NCBI GenBank assembly: GCA_028554755.1 | Contig: JAPTOF010000006.1 | Span: forward strand, 18,909,001-18,973,000 | DNA length: 64,000 bases | Source of the DNA: Cordia subcordata | Lineage: Eukaryota > Streptophyta > Magnoliopsida > Boraginales > Cordiaceae | Direction: 5' to 3' | In this document: piece by piece, positions 22,640-34,943 of the stretch | Position numbering within the stretch: the first letter of the stretch is position 1 | Layout of the letters: each line of letters starts with the position of its first letter | Notes under the pieces: generated by a model | Told to the model about the DNA's origin: nothing | Databases searched by the model: none | Seen by the model: the letters and a program-made list of their open reading frames with translations, nothing else | Position numbers and translations under genes: made by a program

Positions 22640-24719
22640 CGTGGTATGGAAAAATTAGGGTCAAATTATGCCAAGTTAAATACCTGCAAGCGTACAGATC
22701 ATGTCTAGTATAGTGTATACGTATGCTGGATCATTTCTATAGGAAGGCTTCTTAGCTTGGACTAGAGTGTTTGTGTGCAGAGGAAAAGCTATGTGAAGCC
22801 AATTCTAAACTAAAATGCATCAAAGGGAACTTGGTGTTTAACTATCAAATCTAAAGTGCAAGAAAGTAAATGAAACTAAAGTACTCAAACTAGACTAAAA
22901 GAAAGTAAAACAAAGGGAAGGATAGCAAACAAGAATTATAGGGGCAAGCTTTGGGAAAGGAATCTGGGGATTTAGAAGGCCGGGAATAGATCTAGGGTCG
23001 AAACTTTGCATTAGGGGACGGTTCTTGGTCTTATGATGGTGCTTATTCTCTTTGCTCATTCAATTGGTGTAATGCCCCATCCTATATCGGTTTCTTATGA
23101 GATTTGTGTGCACTTTATAATAGCTTGGTTCAATGCTACTGGTAGTATTTGCTTAAGCATTTTGGGCCAATTGGTTAGGCTCAAGTGCGGTGGCAGGCCA
23201 GTAGTTGGGCTTGGGTCGTTACAGGTGGTATTAAAGTAGGCTCCAGGTGGATTTCACGCCATCTGGTTCTGGGTTGTGGTTCTGTTCTGTTTGTGTTTGG
23301 ACTACGACGAGAACATCGCGTCTTTAAGGGGGGAGTCTATAATGCCCTATCCCACATCACTTTTTGTGAGATTTGTGTGCACTTTATAATGGCTTGGGCT
23401 TACTACTACTGTCATCATTGGCTCAAGCATTTTGGGCCAGTTGGTTAGGTCAAGTACGGTGGCAGGCCAATACTCAATTACCTAACCCAATCAACTACTG
23501 GTGTATTATCCTAGGTTGTAAGTGGAACCTTATTTCTACGGTCGAGTGTAGGCTTCTCTACGCAATCTAAGCTTTCATGGCACTCAATCAAGTTGATAAC
23601 GGGTGTTTTACACTACTTAACTATCTAACTAATAGTGTAATCTCCTAGAGTTTAAGTGCAACACTAGCCCATAGGTGTCATTGTCCAATAATCTTGGTCT
23701 ATATATCAATTAATCAAGTGTGTTAGTTCAATTACTTAGCTCAATTAACTACCAATATTAACTTTGATTGAAGGTGCATCTCTAGCCTTAGTCCATTAGC
23801 AAGACAGGGAATAGCTATGGTCCAGAATCACAAGTTTTACATTAATCAATCAAACAAGCAATTGAAACAATGCAAATGCAGAAGTCAAGACACACCCCTA
23901 ACTTCATGGAGTTCAAGGATTCACTAAACACACTAATCAAGCTCAAATACATGATATCTAAGCATAGCCATATCATATTAGCACTAAACAATCAAAACAA
24001 GAGGCATTTATCAACAATAAGTTCTAATCATGTGAGAATTTAGCAAAGAAACAAAACCATAATACCAATCCAACATCTATTGCAAGAACTCAACACTAAT
24101 TAAGCATTCAATTCTTAATGTAAAAATGGAATCTAAACTTTTAAAAACACCAAATACATGTTTAGCAAACTCAAATTTAAAGTCTAGAATCTCTCCCCTC
24201 AAGCTATACGCAAAAACCCGGCTCATGCACGTAAAATCAAGCTCCGAAATGTCAAACTCTGATTTTTGAGGAATTTTGCTTCCAAAATAGCTCTGAATCA
24301 GTCCCGAACCTGCATATATTAATGGCAAATTAGCCTATTAAGCTAGATAAAGTTTGAACAAGCTAAAACAACGAAAAAGATATGAAAAAGGAGCAAAAAT
24401 AGGTCAGCTTTTGGTGCAGGTTTTTGAGCTATTTTTCTTCATTTTCTATAGAAACAGAGCTAGAAAATAAGCGCATAACACCCTAAAACCTTGTCCTAAC
24501 ATTCCCGTCTTGTTTCTCTAAGTTTTCATGAAGAAAAAAAGCAAAAAAAAAAAAAAAAAAGAAAGAAGAGGGTAAAAATAGTGTAATTTGGTATAGATTT
24601 TTTTCCTTCTTTTCTAGCCAAAATGGTTTTATTTTCTTCCCTTATGCAGCTCCTTTTTTTTCTTTCTTGCTGAATGCTCGTTGCTTTCTTATACAATGAG
24701 TATGTGGGAATAGTTTAAT
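22640..24719 (-). repeat. LTR-like repeat L, interrupted
   Basis: Non-coding sequence whose start (tracts like CAAGCGTACAGATCATGTC and TAGGAAGGCTTC) resembles the ends of the R-family LTRs at 48.9, 56.3 and 62.7 kb. It is interrupted by a TRIM (23068-23470) and at its right edge by the MULE. Poly(A) near 24540-24560. Family and exact ends not established. Confidence 0.4.
23068..23470 (+). mobile_element. TRIM element with TGTAATGCC ends
   Basis: Left LTR 23068-23223 (156 bp) starts TGTAATGCCCCATCC and ends GTCGTTACA. Directly after it GGTGGTATTAAAG resembles the iMet primer site. Before the right copy lies AAGGGGGGAGTC, a polypurine tract. The right copy starts TATAATGCCCTATCC at 23338 and shares the CACTTTATAATGGCTTGG and CGGTGGCAGGCCA blocks, but is cut short near 23470. 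No coding capacity, about 400 bp. Confidence 0.75.
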
Positions 24720-24835
24720 GAGAAAATGACCAAAATGGCCCCCTTTTATAAGTTATATACTAAAGTGTCAAACTTTGCAAAGAAATGAGGAAAATAACCA
24801 CCTTCCCTAAAATCGTGTCTTGAAGACACGTTTTT
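24720..24835 (+). repeat. MULE left terminal inverted repeat
   Basis: Aligns with the reverse complement of 44716-44603, almost gap-free over the outer 80 bp. The best block is AAATGAGGAAAATAACCA; outward of it 42 positions align with 29 or so identities. Ends at a GTGTCTTGAAGACAC palindrome (24815-24829). Confidence 0.8.
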
Positions 24836-26166
24836 CAGCAAAATTAGTTAACTTGTCATGAGATTATGTGGAGGAGTCTTGCCACATTGAAATCGTGTCT
24901 TGAAGACACACTTTCAATTTTTGTTTTTCTTAAAATTTCTTCGAAATTGTGTTTCGAATATAGGATTGATAATATTAAATGTGGCCTATCCTAGTCCATC
25001 TTTTCCAAAAGTTCTACCAAGAAAACATGATAGGAAAATAAAATAACCACATAGCACACACAATAACATGCTTAAGAACATATAAAACATAGCTAGTATT
25101 TGCAAAAATATGTAAAGCTAACCTCTTGAAGTGTAAGGCCTTTGATGAAGCTAAAACCATCACGAGCTTTGTTCCCTATCACGAATAAGGCCACAAAAAA
25201 ATTTTACTATAAGGGTGTCACAATATGCAACTCCCTAGTCTTCTTCCCTATGGTTAAAGAGACTTATCTTAAGAGAATAGCCTCTTATGTGGGAAGAAGC
25301 AAAGTAATATGCTCTTGAAAATCTAGAGCAAAAAACCATACAATAAGAGGGTACTATGTATTGTAGTATTCTCTTGCCAAAATGGAAGAGATCAACTACA
25401 AAATTTTTTTTATGCTAGAAATGGTTTAAGTTCCTGCCTATTAATAGGAAAAGTTTGGCACCTAAACCTTGTAAACTTTCATGTGGGAAACTTTCTCCTA
25501 GTAGTAAATATTTGCCACATGTCATGGAAGTTACTTGTACAATTTGAATTTTTCTTGTAATAACTTTCTAGGACATGTCTTGAAAGATTGGACCAAGCCC
25601 AACACATAGTCATAATCCATGTGGAGGCCTAAGCCCAACAAGAAACCATCCAAGCCCAATTAGGTTATCTTGGACTAAAGAAAGCCCAAAACCAATTCCA
25701 AGCTTTGGCCCAATAAGGCTACTACCACAATATGGAATTTGCTCTTTCAAGATTACTCTCTCAAAGTCATTTCAACTAGGGAAGGGACCAAGAAGACACA
25801 ATTAACCTTGGCTTCCAAAAATAATAAAAAATGTCCTTGCCCAATCTAGGTGACATAATAATAATAATTTTTAACTTTGATCTACTCCACCATAAGATCA
25901 AAGTTGCACTCCAAGAATAATTGCTATACCCAAAAGCTTATAACAAAAGAATGAGAACTTTGTCTTTGACCTAATAAATAACTGATCATAATGCCCCTCT
26001 ATGTACATCCAAAACTAAGGCCGGTTCTTTAGCCTGTGTACTATCACTATCTTAGCTGCATCTTTTCTTTTAGGTCTCTTGTCCTACTATCAATCATTCT
26101 TGGTCATATCTCTTGATCTTGGGAACGACCCTCAAGCCATATGATCGATACACCCATAAAGGTAGT

Positions 26167-28794
26167 TGTAGGATCGATATTATTAAGTGTGGGGTATCCT
26201 AGTCCATATTTTCTAAATTATAACTAAGAAAACATGCTAGGAAAATAAAATAACCACATTACACACACAAGATCATGCTCAAGAACATATAAAATATAAC
26301 TAATGCTTGCAACAATATATAAAGCTAAACTCTTGAAGCGTGGGGCCTTTGATGAAGCTAAAACCGGTTACAAGCTTTGTTCCCGTTCACGAACAAGGCC
26401 ACTAAAATTTGCTATAAGAGTGTCACAATAAGCAACTCCCTAGTCTTCTTCCCTATGATTAAAGAGACTTATCTTGAGAGAATAGCCTCTTGTGTGGGAA
26501 GAAGCAAAGTAATATGCTCTTGAAAAACTAGAGCAAAAATCACACAATAAGTGTGTACTATGTGTTGTAGTATTTTCTTGCCAAAAAGGAAGAAATCAAC
26601 TACAAAGTGGAATGCATAAAAGGTGTAGGGTCTTGTCTATTTATAGAGAGAACCTTGGCATCTAAAGTTGCTAAACTTTCAATGTGGGAGAAAATTTCCA
26701 TGTAGTATTTCCTTTTGAAACTTGTCAATCTTGTCTTGGAAGACTTGTGCAAGTTGTCCACTTGTTTTTGTAGTATTTTGCAAGTTGTCCACTTGTCTTG
26801 GAAGACTTAGGCCAAGCCCATTATCCAAGTCCAACACATAGTCCATAATCTATGTGGAGGCCCAAGCCCAATAGGAAACCATCCTAGCCCAATTAGGTTA
26901 TCTTGGACTCTAAAGAAAGCCCAAACCCAATTTCAAGCTTTGGCCTAATAAGGCTACTACCACAATATGGAATTTTCTCTTTCAAGATTACTCTCTCAAA
27001 GTCATTTCAACTAGAGAAGGGACCAAGAAGACACAATTATCATTGGCTTCCAAAAATAATTAAAAATATCCTTGCCCGATCTAGGTGACATAATAATTAT
27101 TTTTAACTTCGATCTATTCCACCATAAGATCAAAGTTGCACTCCAAGAATAATTGTCATTACCCAAAAGCTTATCACAAAAGAATGTGAACTTTGTCTTT
27201 GACCTACTAAATAACTGACCATAATGCCCCTCTATGTATACCCACACTAAGATCGGTCCTTTGGCCTGTGTACTATCACCTCCTTAGCTGTATCTTTTTT
27301 CGTTGGGTTTCTTGTCCTATTGCCAACCATCCTTGGTCATGGAATCTCTTGATCTCGGGAGCGACCCTCAAGCCATATGACCGACACACCTATAAAGGTA
27401 GTATCACTAGATCTAGATTCGAATGATAAATTTGGACAATCACAAAGGGGGCACATAGATTCCATTTTTGCATATGCATGTTCTAATTAATTAGAACTTA
27501 GCACTCAATGCACAAGGCTGTTGATCTAAAAAAAGTAAGATCTCACCTACAGTGAATCAAAGTACTAAACCCTAACTTCATTAGTTCATCCACATATACT
27601 CAAGATTAAGAGCAATGATCATTTAGTAACAGTGAGTGTCTTGTTTTCTTTCTTTGATAGTACGTCGCTAGAAAACATACTCACAATGGTCCTATCCAAT
27701 ACGTGACACACGTACTATTGAGACAAATCCAGAAAGTCCTCCAATGACCTAGGTAGATCACCCTCAAAGAGGAGACTTACTCAATATAACCTTATCAAAG
27801 TAGAGTGGCCAACACTACTATTTGGTTATGGATTCAATTTATGACGTGACTAAATCTAGACTTGAACCTACTGTGCGTCCAGCCTCACTGCGCACCCAAG
27901 TCATTAGTGCAAGTCAAAGGACCTTCATACATGCATCGATAAAACATAACAGAGATTATATGTAGGAAACTCATAATGCCATTTAACAAAAATATGATTG
28001 TACATTGTTTCATATCCAAAATGTCATGTACAAGTGAGCTTTAGGGCATACTAATCCTAACACCTTGGTCATGGAATCTCTTGATCTCTGGAGCGACCCT
28101 CAAGCCATATGACCGACACACCTATAAAGGTAGTATCACTAGATCTAGATTCGGATGATAAATTTGGACAATCCCAAAGGGGGCACATAGATTCCATTTT
28201 TGCATATGCATGTTCTAATTAATTAGAACTTAGCACTCAATGCACAAGGCTGTTGATCCTAATAAAATAAGATCTCACCCACAGTGAATCAAAGTACTAA
28301 ACCTTAACTTCATTAGTTCATCCACATATACTCAAGATTAAGAGCAATGATCATTTAGTAGCAGTGAGTGTCTTGTTTTCTTTCTTTGATAGTACGTCGC
28401 TAGAAAACATACTCACAATGGTCCTATCTAATACGTGACACACGTACTATTGAGACAAATCCAGAAAGTCCTCCAATGACCTAGGTAGATCACCCTCAAA
28501 GAGAAGACTTACTCAATATAACCTTATCAAAGTAGAGTGCCCAATACTACTATTTGGTTATGGATTCAATTTATGACGTGACTAAATCTAGACTTGAACC
28601 TACTGTGCGTCCAGCCTCACTGCGCACCCAAGTCATTAGTGCAAGTCAAAGGACCTTCATACATGCATCGATAAAACATATCAGAGATTATATGTAAGAA
28701 ACTCATAATTCCATTTAACAAAAATATGATTATACATTGTTTCATATCCAAAATGTCATGTACAAGTGAGCTTTAGGGCATACTAATCCTAACA
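26167..28794 (-). mobile_element. LTR insertion C (one full LTR plus part of a second)
   Basis: Flanked by GTAGT on both sides (26162-26166, 28795-28799). It holds one complete LTR, 26167-28062 (TGTAGGATCG...CCTAACA), of the A/B family, immediately followed by a second copy of that LTR's last 732 bp (28063-28794). Since the TSD encloses both, they arrived or were generated as one unit, most simply by loss of the internal region and the first part of the other LTR. Confidence 0.88.
27331..28794 (-). repeat. 732-bp direct duplication inside C
   Basis: 27331-28062 and 28063-28794 are the same length with only some 15-20 differences by eye. Both start CCTTGGTCATGGAATCTC and end CCTAACA. The junction is exactly at the LTR terminus. 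Confidence 0.88.
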
Positions 28795-29457
28795 GTAGTA
28801 TCACTAGATGATAAATTTGGACAATCCCAAAGAGGGCACATAGATTCCATATTGCATATGCATGTCTAATTAATTAGAAGTTGGCACTCACCACATGAGA
28901 TTGTTGATCCTAATAAAGTAAGATCTTACCCAAAGTGAATCAAGGTCCCAAACCCTAATTTCATTAGTTCATCCACATATGCTTAAGATTAAGAGCAATG
29001 ATCATTTAGTAGCAGTGAATATCTTGTTTGCTTTCTTTGATAGTACATCTCTAGAAAACACACTCACAATGGTCCTGTCTAATACGTGACACACGTACTA
29101 TCGAGACAAATCCGAAAAGTCCTTTAATGACCTAGGTAGATCACCCTCAGTGAGGAGACTTTCTCAATATAGCCTTATCCCGATATAGTGCCCAACACTA
29201 CCATTCAGTTACGGACTCAATTTATGATGTGACTAAATCTAGACTTGGATCTACTATACATCCAGTCTCATTCTGTACCTAAGTCATTAGTTCAAGTCAA
29301 GGGACTGTTATACATACATCAATAAAACATACTAGAGATAATACATAAGAAACTCATAATGCCATTTAACAAAAATGATTATACATTGTTTAAAATCCAA
29401 AATGTCATATACAAGTGAGCTTTAGGACATATTAATCCTGACAATCTCCCACTTGCA

Positions 29458-32400
29458 CTAAATATCACTTCTACACAAACTAATACCCATAGACTCCAAA
29501 TGTGTGGTAAACATTTTCTCTGAAAGAGTCTTTGTAAATGGGTTCGCCAAGTTTTTTGTTGAAGCTATCTTTTCAACTACATCATCTCCCTCTGGATAAA
29601 ATCACAGATCAAATGATATTTCCATTCAATGTGTTTACCTTTTTTATGATTCCTGGGCTCTTTATACTATGAAACAGCACCGTTGTTGTAGCAATACAAC
29701 GTTATCAATCTGTGAATTGCCGGCACAACCTCTAGGTCTAAAAGAAACTTTCTTAGCCTTACTGCCTCTTTTGTAGCCTTAGATGTTGCTACATACTCGG
29801 CCTCTATGGTAGAGTCAACAATTTGCTTCACACTTTTCTATGAAATAGCTCCTCTTGATAGAGTGAAAACATATCCAGAAGTAGACTTCCTGGAATCTTT
29901 GTCGGACTGGAAATCCAAGTCTTTATAGGCTAATGGCATTAAATAATCTGCATAATATTCAACACATAATCCTTAGTCCCTTGCAGGAACTTGAATATAT
30001 GCTTAAGTGTGAGCCAATGTGCCAGTCCAGGGTTTGACTAATATCTACTAACCATGCCAATAGCAAAGAAGATATCTGGTCTAGTATATAACATGGCATA
30101 CATGAGGCTTCCAACCGTCGAAGCATAAGGAACTCGTTTCATGCTCTCTATCTCCTCAGGTATTTTAGGACATTGATTTTGAGATAGATAAACTCTATGT
30201 CTAGAAGGTAATGAGGGCTTCTTAGAGTTTTGCATGTTAAACCTGACCAATATATTCTTAATAAATGAAGCTTGAGATAGGGCTAGCCTTCTGTTCTTAC
30301 GATCTCGCGTAAGCTTGATGCCTAGAACATAACTAGCTTATCCTAAATCCTTCATTTGAAATTGAGTAGAAAGCCAAACCTTGATGGATGATAACATCCC
30401 ATCATTTCCAATAAGTAGGATATCATCCACATACAGAACCAAAAAAGCTACAGCATTTCCATTATGCCTCTTATACATGCAAGGTTCATCAACATTTTGA
30501 TCAAAACCATAAGATTTAATTGTACGATCAAATTTGATGTTCCATGCTCTAGATGCCTACTTTAATCCATAAATGGACTTTTTTAACTTACAAACCGTTT
30601 GTTCCTGCCTTTGGCAACATATCTATCTGGTTGTGTCATGTAAATGGTCTCGTCAAACTTTCCATTAAGAAAAGCTATCTTGACGTCTGTTTGCCATATC
30701 TCATAGTCATAATGACATGTGGTGGCAAGAAGTATCCTAATAGATTTATGCTTGGCTACTGGTGAGAAAGTTTCCTCATAATCAATCGCTTCTTTCTGAG
30801 TATAACCATTCGCCACCAACCTTGCTTTAAAGGTCTCAACTTTTCCATCAACTCCACTTTTTCTCGTGTGAACCCATTTCTACCCTATAGGTTTTACCCC
30901 CTCAGGTACAATTACAAGATCCGAAACTTTTTTCGAATACATAGATTTTAACTCTGAATCCATTGCCTTATGCCATTGGTCGCAATCTATGTCAAAAACT
31001 GCTTCTTCATAACTTGTGGGATCCACCACCTGATCCTCTGAAGAAGTCTGAAAGGACTCTCCATAGTATTTATCAGGAGGCCTGGATATCCTCCCACTAT
31101 GACGAGGCTCCGATATATTAGGTGTAATATGCTGTTCCTTTTCATTTACAGTTGCGATAGGTGTCACTGGAGATTCTTGAGAAATCTCTTCTAGAACAAC
31201 TTCAAAATCTGGTGTTTTCTGGATCATTTCACCACTCTCTAGTATCTGGCATGGGCGCTTATAAACACCTTTTACTCCTTAGGATTATAGAAGATCCCAC
31301 CTCTAGTTCCCTTAGGATGCGCAATAAAATAGCACAACTCGAATCTTGGTTCCAACTTTGAAGCATTATTATTAAGTACATAAGTTGGACAACCCCAAAT
31401 GTAGAGATAATTTAAACTAGGCTTACACCTGGTCCACATTTCTTGTGGTGTCCTTGGTACTAATTTAGATGGTACCAAGTTCAAGATGTATGCTACTGTC
31501 TCAAGGGCCTACCCCCAAAAAGATAAAGGTAATGATGCATGACTTATCATTGACCTAAACATATCTAATAAGGTGCAATTTCTTCTTTTTGCTATGCCAT
31601 TTTGTTGGGGAGTCCCTGGTGTAGTCAATTGTGACACAATCCCTTCTTGTGTAAGATAGTCTCTGAACCCACCCGAGAGGTATTCGCCACCTTGAGTAGA
31701 CCAAAGGGATTTGATACATTTATATAATTTTTGCTCCACTTTAGCCTTGAACTCTTTGAGTTTCTCAAAGGATTCAAACTTGCGTCGCATTAGACTTACA
31801 CATCCATACCTTGAGTAATTATCAGTAAAGGTAATGAAATACTCATAACCTCTTCGTGCTAGTTTGCTCATAAGACCACACACATCGGTATGAACCAATT
31901 CCAATACTTCTTTGGCCCTTTCTCTTCTAGAAAAAAGTGACTGTTTGGTCATTTTTCCTTTGAGGCAAGATTCACACGCAGGTAGATTTTTGAGATCTAA
32001 TGAGCTAAGATGCCCATTCTTGACTAATCTCTGAATTCACTCTAGACTAATATGTCTTAAGCGTAGGTGCCAAAGATAAGTATCATTGGTCGAAGAATTC
32101 TTTTTTGGGAATTAGTTCGTTCTATATAATGTAGTGAATTTGTAATAGGTTTCATATAGAACAAGTTATCATGCATGCTATCGGAACAGATAATATTTCC
32201 ATCTCTAATGATATCAACACTAGAATGGAAATTAATGCAAAAACTATCTAATATTAATTGTGAAACAAAGATAAGGTTTTTATGTACATCCGGAATATAA
32301 TAAACATTGTTCAAAAATAACTTCCTATTACATGGAAAATTTAAGCACATTCCTCCTACTGTAGCAGCGCATACTTTTGCTTTGTTACCCATCCTCAGAG

Positions 32401-33349
32401 CAAATTCCCCTTTAGCTAATTCCTTCATTTCCTGAAACCAATACAAAGAATTGCAAATATGGTTAGTGGCTCCAGAGTCTACAATTCAAGAATCAGTAGA
32501 GTCAACTACTAAACTGGTTTCAATGTAGAACAAAAAAAGGGTACTTATCTGGCCTCGTGCCAGGTACTTCGGGCAATCCCTTTTCTAGTGCCCTTTTTGG
32601 CCACACTTAAAGCATTTGCCCTTGGTTTTTTCACCTGTTAATTTTTTGGGTTTTTCGCCATTTTTCTTTTTTTTGCTTCCCTTTTCCTTTCAACTTTTTC
32701 CTTTCAGGTTAAGTCTAGAAGTGGATGCTTGAACAATGTTTACGTGGCCCTTATTTTTCATTATAACTTCTGTAACTAGGAGCTCTTTCATTAATTCTAT
32801 CATATCCATGGTCATCTTCCTCATATTATAATTAAGCTTGAACTAGGCGTAAGACGGCGGTAGAGTCTCTAAAATCATGTCTACCTTTGACTGTTCATCT
32901 ATGTTTGCCCCTAGGATCTCAGCAGTATTGAAGTAATCCATCATTTTGAGCATATGCTCCCTGATAGATGCTCCTTCTGCCATCCTTGGATTCATAATTT
33001 CTCTGAGAGCACCTTGCCTTACGGGCTTACTTGTGTTAGCAAACATACGAGATAGTAAGGTCATGATTTCTTTTGTAGTTTCCATATGATGATGCCTGCT
33101 TTACAAAATATCTAACATAGAAGCCATCATATAGCACTTGGCCATACTATTGGCCTTTTTCCATTTTGCCTTAGCATTTTTTTGGGCTTCAGAAGAGTTT
33201 GCCCTCGCAATAGGACAAGAAGTTGTTAAGACATACTTGTACTCTTCTACGATGAGTATTATGTCCAAGTTTCCTTCTCAGTCCACAAAATTCGGTCCAG
33301 TGAGCTTGTGCTCTTTGAGAATTATAGCTAGTGGACTAAATGAAGACAT
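29458..33349 (-). pseudogene. Element B gag-pol polyprotein, broken
   Basis: Same order as A: start ATG at 33349, stop TAG at 29458. Readable parts: gag (33085-32843, helical REHMLKMMDYFNTAEIL), protease/GAG-pre-integrase (32446-32057), integrase (31952-31509, with PQQNGIAKRR), a linker (31227-30880), RT (30819-30038; the YVDD box is kept near 30425-30440) and RNase H down to about 29470. Stops and frameshifts separate every part, and the zinc-knuckle region (about 32640-32560) is partly lost. It cannot make a polyprotein. Extra differences from A show these are separate lineages of one family. Confidence 0.88.
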
Positions 33350-34943
33350 TTTTCTAGATATACAACAATATAATCATAATTATTTTATGAGTATGGAGCT
33401 GATGAATGTATAATATGTGTGCTATCTTTGGAAATAAAACATACAAGTACTTTTGCGTCATTTGCCTTTTAGTAGATTAACCCTTAAACTACTCGATGTA
33501 ATAGTGTCTCAACATCTTCACAAGAACTCCACCGATGGGATGGCCGTATTTATGAATGTTAAGTTAAGCGCACTGCTTATTTGAATTAACAATTATCTGG
33601 ATATGATCTAATTGAACAATTTAATCACTGTTTCATTTGGCTTCTTAGATTCGATAGCAAACTCTATCGATGGGATAGCCGAACCTACCATTTAAGTTGA
33701 GTGTATACCTATTCCTTTTGTTTATTCACCATATCATTCTTGATTTAAGCCCTCCGAGTAGTGACTTTAATCAATGTTGTGTAAGGCGATCTTTAGTGAA
33801 GAGTTCTACCGATAGGATGACCAAACTCACTAACACCCTTTTGAATAAACATTTTAAATTCACCTTGCTAAATCTTGATAAAATGTCACCCTCCGATGGG
33901 GAAGTTAATGACATTTACCATTAGCGTGAATTAGATATAGAAAGCCGTAGGGTATTTCCAGTCCCTTTTCCCACTCAATATTTTAACTAAGGGTTTTCTT
34001 TAGTTTTGGTATTCTTGCCTTTTGTTTTAGATCTAAACACGCTTTGTATTTGTGAAACACTTTGGTTTTTGCAAATCCTTTTTGTGTTACTAAAACATTG
34101 CAATATCATAATAGATTATTTACCTAAATCTGGGTGTATGGACCCTTAGGTTGTCATATTGCAAATCTCAAGTTAAGTTTTTCATTTTTGTCATGAGATT
34201 GCATGGTATCTTTAGACATAATTGCTTACAATTATCTTGTGAAAGCCAATCTTATTTAAATGAACTTAACTATCTCTTAGAAATTGACACATAGGATTGG
34301 CCAATTTTAAAAACCTAATGAGCAGACATATTTCTAGGTGGTAATCATGTTTATGCTTAAGCAAATATGTTAAAACATATATTAATGCATTATAAACATC
34401 CACCAAAATATGTTAGAATCTTTCTTTGATGGGTCCCTGCAATCTTCAATCCAAAAACACAAAACACCAATCGTTGTTGCAATTTCTGCCAGAGCCGGTC
34501 GACCAGTGAGCTCGATCGACTGAGACATATTTGCTTCTGTATGCTATTTTTCCTTGCTTCTCTCCTTTGGTCTTTAAATATTACAATAATAATATATTTT
34601 GCTATTGCTAATACAAGCTTACAATCATAAAAAAAACATTATAAGGATATCAAAACATCCTATGCTTCTTTTAAATGAAGCTACAAGCAATAACCATAAA
34701 GATTTATACATGAAATCCCCTATGGCCAAGCTTTGTTGATCGTACAAAAAACTGTATCATGTATACATATGAACCATTAAGGGAATTTTATATCACTTGC
34801 ACATAAAAGCATAAAACCACAAGTAAATGCAATACAATATTTCCTAACCTTGCCACTCACAAGATGACTAACATATTTATGCAAATACAATATTCTTGCA
34901 GAGTCTAAGCATGTTGTGTGTGAGCCTAAGCTCTGATACCAAT
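33350..34943 (-). other. Element B leader with primer binding site
   Basis: Non-coding leader colinear with that of A. TGGTATCAGAGC (34941-34930, minus strand) lies two bases from the 5' LTR and matches initiator-Met tRNA. Contains GATGGGATGGCC-type repeats and a GCCGGTCGACC motif near 34495. Confidence 0.8.

Larger units (their letters stand above)
24959..29443 (-). repeat. Element B 3' LTR, split by insertion C
   Basis: LTR sequence 24959-26166 resumes at 28800 and ends CCTGACA at 29443, about 1.85 kb without the insert. Both the outer TG and the inner TAACA have changed by one base. Its sense strand is minus. The PPT-like AGTGCAAGTGGGAGAT (minus strand) follows at 29444-29459. Confidence 0.85.

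Noticed and set aside
27331..28794. Two independent LTR insertions side by side
   Set aside because: The second has no start and no TSD of its own; a single GTAGT pair flanks both.
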